From: Coffea arabica
Taxonomy: Eukaryota > Streptophyta > Magnoliopsida > Gentianales > Rubiaceae
Direction: 5' to 3'
NCBI RefSeq assembly: GCF_036785885.1
Contig: NC_092310.1
Coordinates: forward strand, 2,108,001 to 2,172,000
DNA: 64,000 nucleotides
A model generated the notes under the pieces. It was not told the origin of the DNA, searched no databases, and worked only from the letters and a program-made list of their open reading frames with translations. The position numbers were made by a program, and so were the translations under genes. This document shows, one piece after another, positions 59,540 through 64,000 of the stretch (its first letter is position 1; each line of letters starts with the position of its first letter).

Positions 59540-60891
59540 AAAATGGTTGCACGAGAAAGTCTTATTATAACACTTGTTTCTGAATTTCAAACGGTGCAAA
59601 CATTAGCATGCGGACTCATCCCTTGCTGACAGCACCTGTCCATTTTTTTCTCTGCTGCATGCTATATTGGATTTTGTCTATTAGGTCTTTTCTCTTCTCT
59701 TGGGTTCTTTTTGGCTCTAGAACCTTATGGTGAGTACTGGTTATTGCTAAAAATAGAGAAAATTTGATATGGTCCTGGCCCTTTATATTCTACCAGTCAT
59801 GCTCGAATGATTATTTAAGGGGTTTGACAAACTGGAATTCTGGTCTCAACAATTGACTTGAAAAAAGAAAAAAGAATTCTAACAAAGAGAAGTGAAATGT
59901 AAGAAGTTGCAGGAAAGAACAAGGATTTGAACTTAGGAGTAAGAAGCTCAGAGGAGGAGAATTTGAACTCAAGATCTCTAATTCCTGAGACCTAACCTCA
60001 ACAAATGACTTTCTGAACTGCTAGTATTAAAAATTTATTCAAGACAAGTAAGAATTTATTCAAGACATTTTCCTAGCACCAGTTGCAATGTGTGAGCTAC
60101 AGAGACCAATTGCCTCTCTACCTTAACTACAACATCCTCAATTTAAAAAAAAAATTTGTTTCTTGATAATCATCCTCAAGAATAAACTTAAAATGGACTT
60201 GAGCATTATCGGGAGTTTGGTATATTAAAAAAAAAAAAAATCGATGTTCAGATTGCAGTACACTCTCATAGTGATCTTTGACTGTCCACATCCCTGCCCA
60301 AATGTTTGTGCAAAGTAAAAATGTTTTGATTTTTCATATAGAATGATACTTAAGATAGCAAAAGTCACTGTGGCTGATCTAGAAAGCTTACAAAGCTTAA
60401 TAACAAGAGGCAGTCTACAGCCTGCAGCAATTTTAGAAACTAAAAGACACATCTCTACATTTATGAAAAGCCTCAGGAAAGATCAGTTTATTTACACCGA
60501 CCAAAACTAAATGTAAAGCCAAAACTGTAGCAAAATCGGGATACACAGGAGAGAACATATAGTTTCTCAAGAGGTCATGTTCAAAGTGCAACAACCAATA
60601 TCTACTCTATCCACAGCCGTTGCCCTCAGTTGTGTGCCATTCCACCAACTTGTTACTCTGTAATTCCACTGTTAACTGCATTACAAGTTCATGCCTTTGA
60701 GAGTAAACGAAGAGGCAAGAAAATTGATAATTGGAAGAAGAACAAGGAAAAGAAAAACGGACACACGGTTTAAGTAAAGAAAGTGTAAAGCCACTGAATG
60801 AAAAAGACAATAGTTGATGAGCAGGGTTAAAATATAACAACTGATGGAAAACGTGAAAAAAAAAAAAAAGAATGATTGAAACAGAAGTTAC
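59540..60891. other. Between the hypothetical gene and the DnaJ-like gene
   Basis: Likely includes the 3' untranslated region of the minus-strand DnaJ-like gene at the right. A SINE-like patch occurs near 59925-60000 (ggatttgaacttaggag and aatttgaactcaagatc, box B-like on either strand). No coding exon was supported. Confidence 0.4.
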
Positions 60892-63764
<2,873 letters not shown>

Positions 63765-64000
63765 CTGTTTCAGAAGAAACAACCATCCCAGCTGTAATTG
63801 TTGTACAATATAACCCATCGATAATTTTAGCAGCATAGACATACAAGTTTCTAATTCACATAAACATTGTCATTAAGAAATTTAAAATCATCATTCTTTG
63901 GTACAACTAAACTACAAATATGTCTACTGATGTGTGCCTATTGTATTCATATAAGTTCAGGTTCAAAGGGCTCAAGCATTCGACATTTGCAGATAACTAA
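63765..64000. other. Upstream intron or leader of the DnaJ-like gene
   Basis: Minus-strand open frame continues upstream of 63764 but an acceptor-like TTTCTTCTGAAACAG ends at 63765, so this is more likely intron. No first exon was recognised before the window ends. Confidence 0.35.

Noticed and set aside
60225..60840. Minus-strand open frames as a further exon of the DnaJ-like gene
   Set aside because: The DnaJ-like protein already ends with a proper stop at 60892, so these lie in its 3' flank and show no domain.

Overview
This is nuclear DNA from a flowering plant, most likely a eudicot. Coding exons are split by GT-AG introns, intergenic DNA is very AT-rich, and the protein families are plant ones: an NB-LRR receptor, a YqeH-type organelle GTPase, a WEB coiled-coil protein, a Mn-CDF transporter, a defensin-like peptide and a DnaJ-type plastid zinc-finger protein. 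No bacterial, viral or organellar gene was recognised. The species cannot be fixed from the sequence.

Layout. 1-5 kb: gene-poor, filled with small terminal-inverted-repeat (TIR) elements. 6-11.5 kb: degenerate repeats of about 1.2 kb that keep minus-strand splice-like signals, lying downstream of an intact single-exon CC-NB-LRR gene (11993-15076, minus). 15.1-28.5 kb: AT-rich intergenic DNA with a tRNA-derived SINE, a 1.05-kb Mutator-like element, a long-TIR MITE, a 1.39-kb Pack-MULE carrying a fragment of an INDETERMINATE-DOMAIN (IDD) transcription factor, and a SINE split by an hAT MITE. 28.6-38.8 kb: two intact plus-strand genes, a circularly permuted GTPase (3 exons, 592 aa) and a WEB-family protein (3 exons, 855 aa). 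39.1-41.0 kb: a broken metal-tolerance-protein copy directly followed by a broken copy of the GTPase gene. 41.7-48.9 kb: a tandem duplication of about 3.5 kb; the first copy has an intact two-exon defensin-like gene, the second a decayed one. 51.0-56.1 kb: an intact seven-exon MTP10-type Mn transporter gene (409 aa). 57.2-58.9 kb: a mosaic of a duplicated 113-bp segment, a near-identical piece of MTP exon 3 and a 600-bp hAT MITE. 58.9-59.5 kb: a possible minus-strand gene of unknown function. 60.9-63.8 kb: the 3' exons of a minus-strand DnaJ-like cysteine-rich protein whose 5' end is not resolved.

The genes do not form one pathway. The notable signal is structural. The order GTPase - WEB - broken MTP - broken GTPase - (defensins) - MTP is what a tandem duplication of a [GTPase-WEB-MTP] block followed by complementary gene loss would leave. 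Recent mobile-element activity is recorded by clear target-site duplications at about ten insertions. I saw no CRISPR array, operon, rRNA or functional tRNA gene.

All splice sites were read by eye from GT/AG context, frame and protein continuity. No alignment or database search was run.
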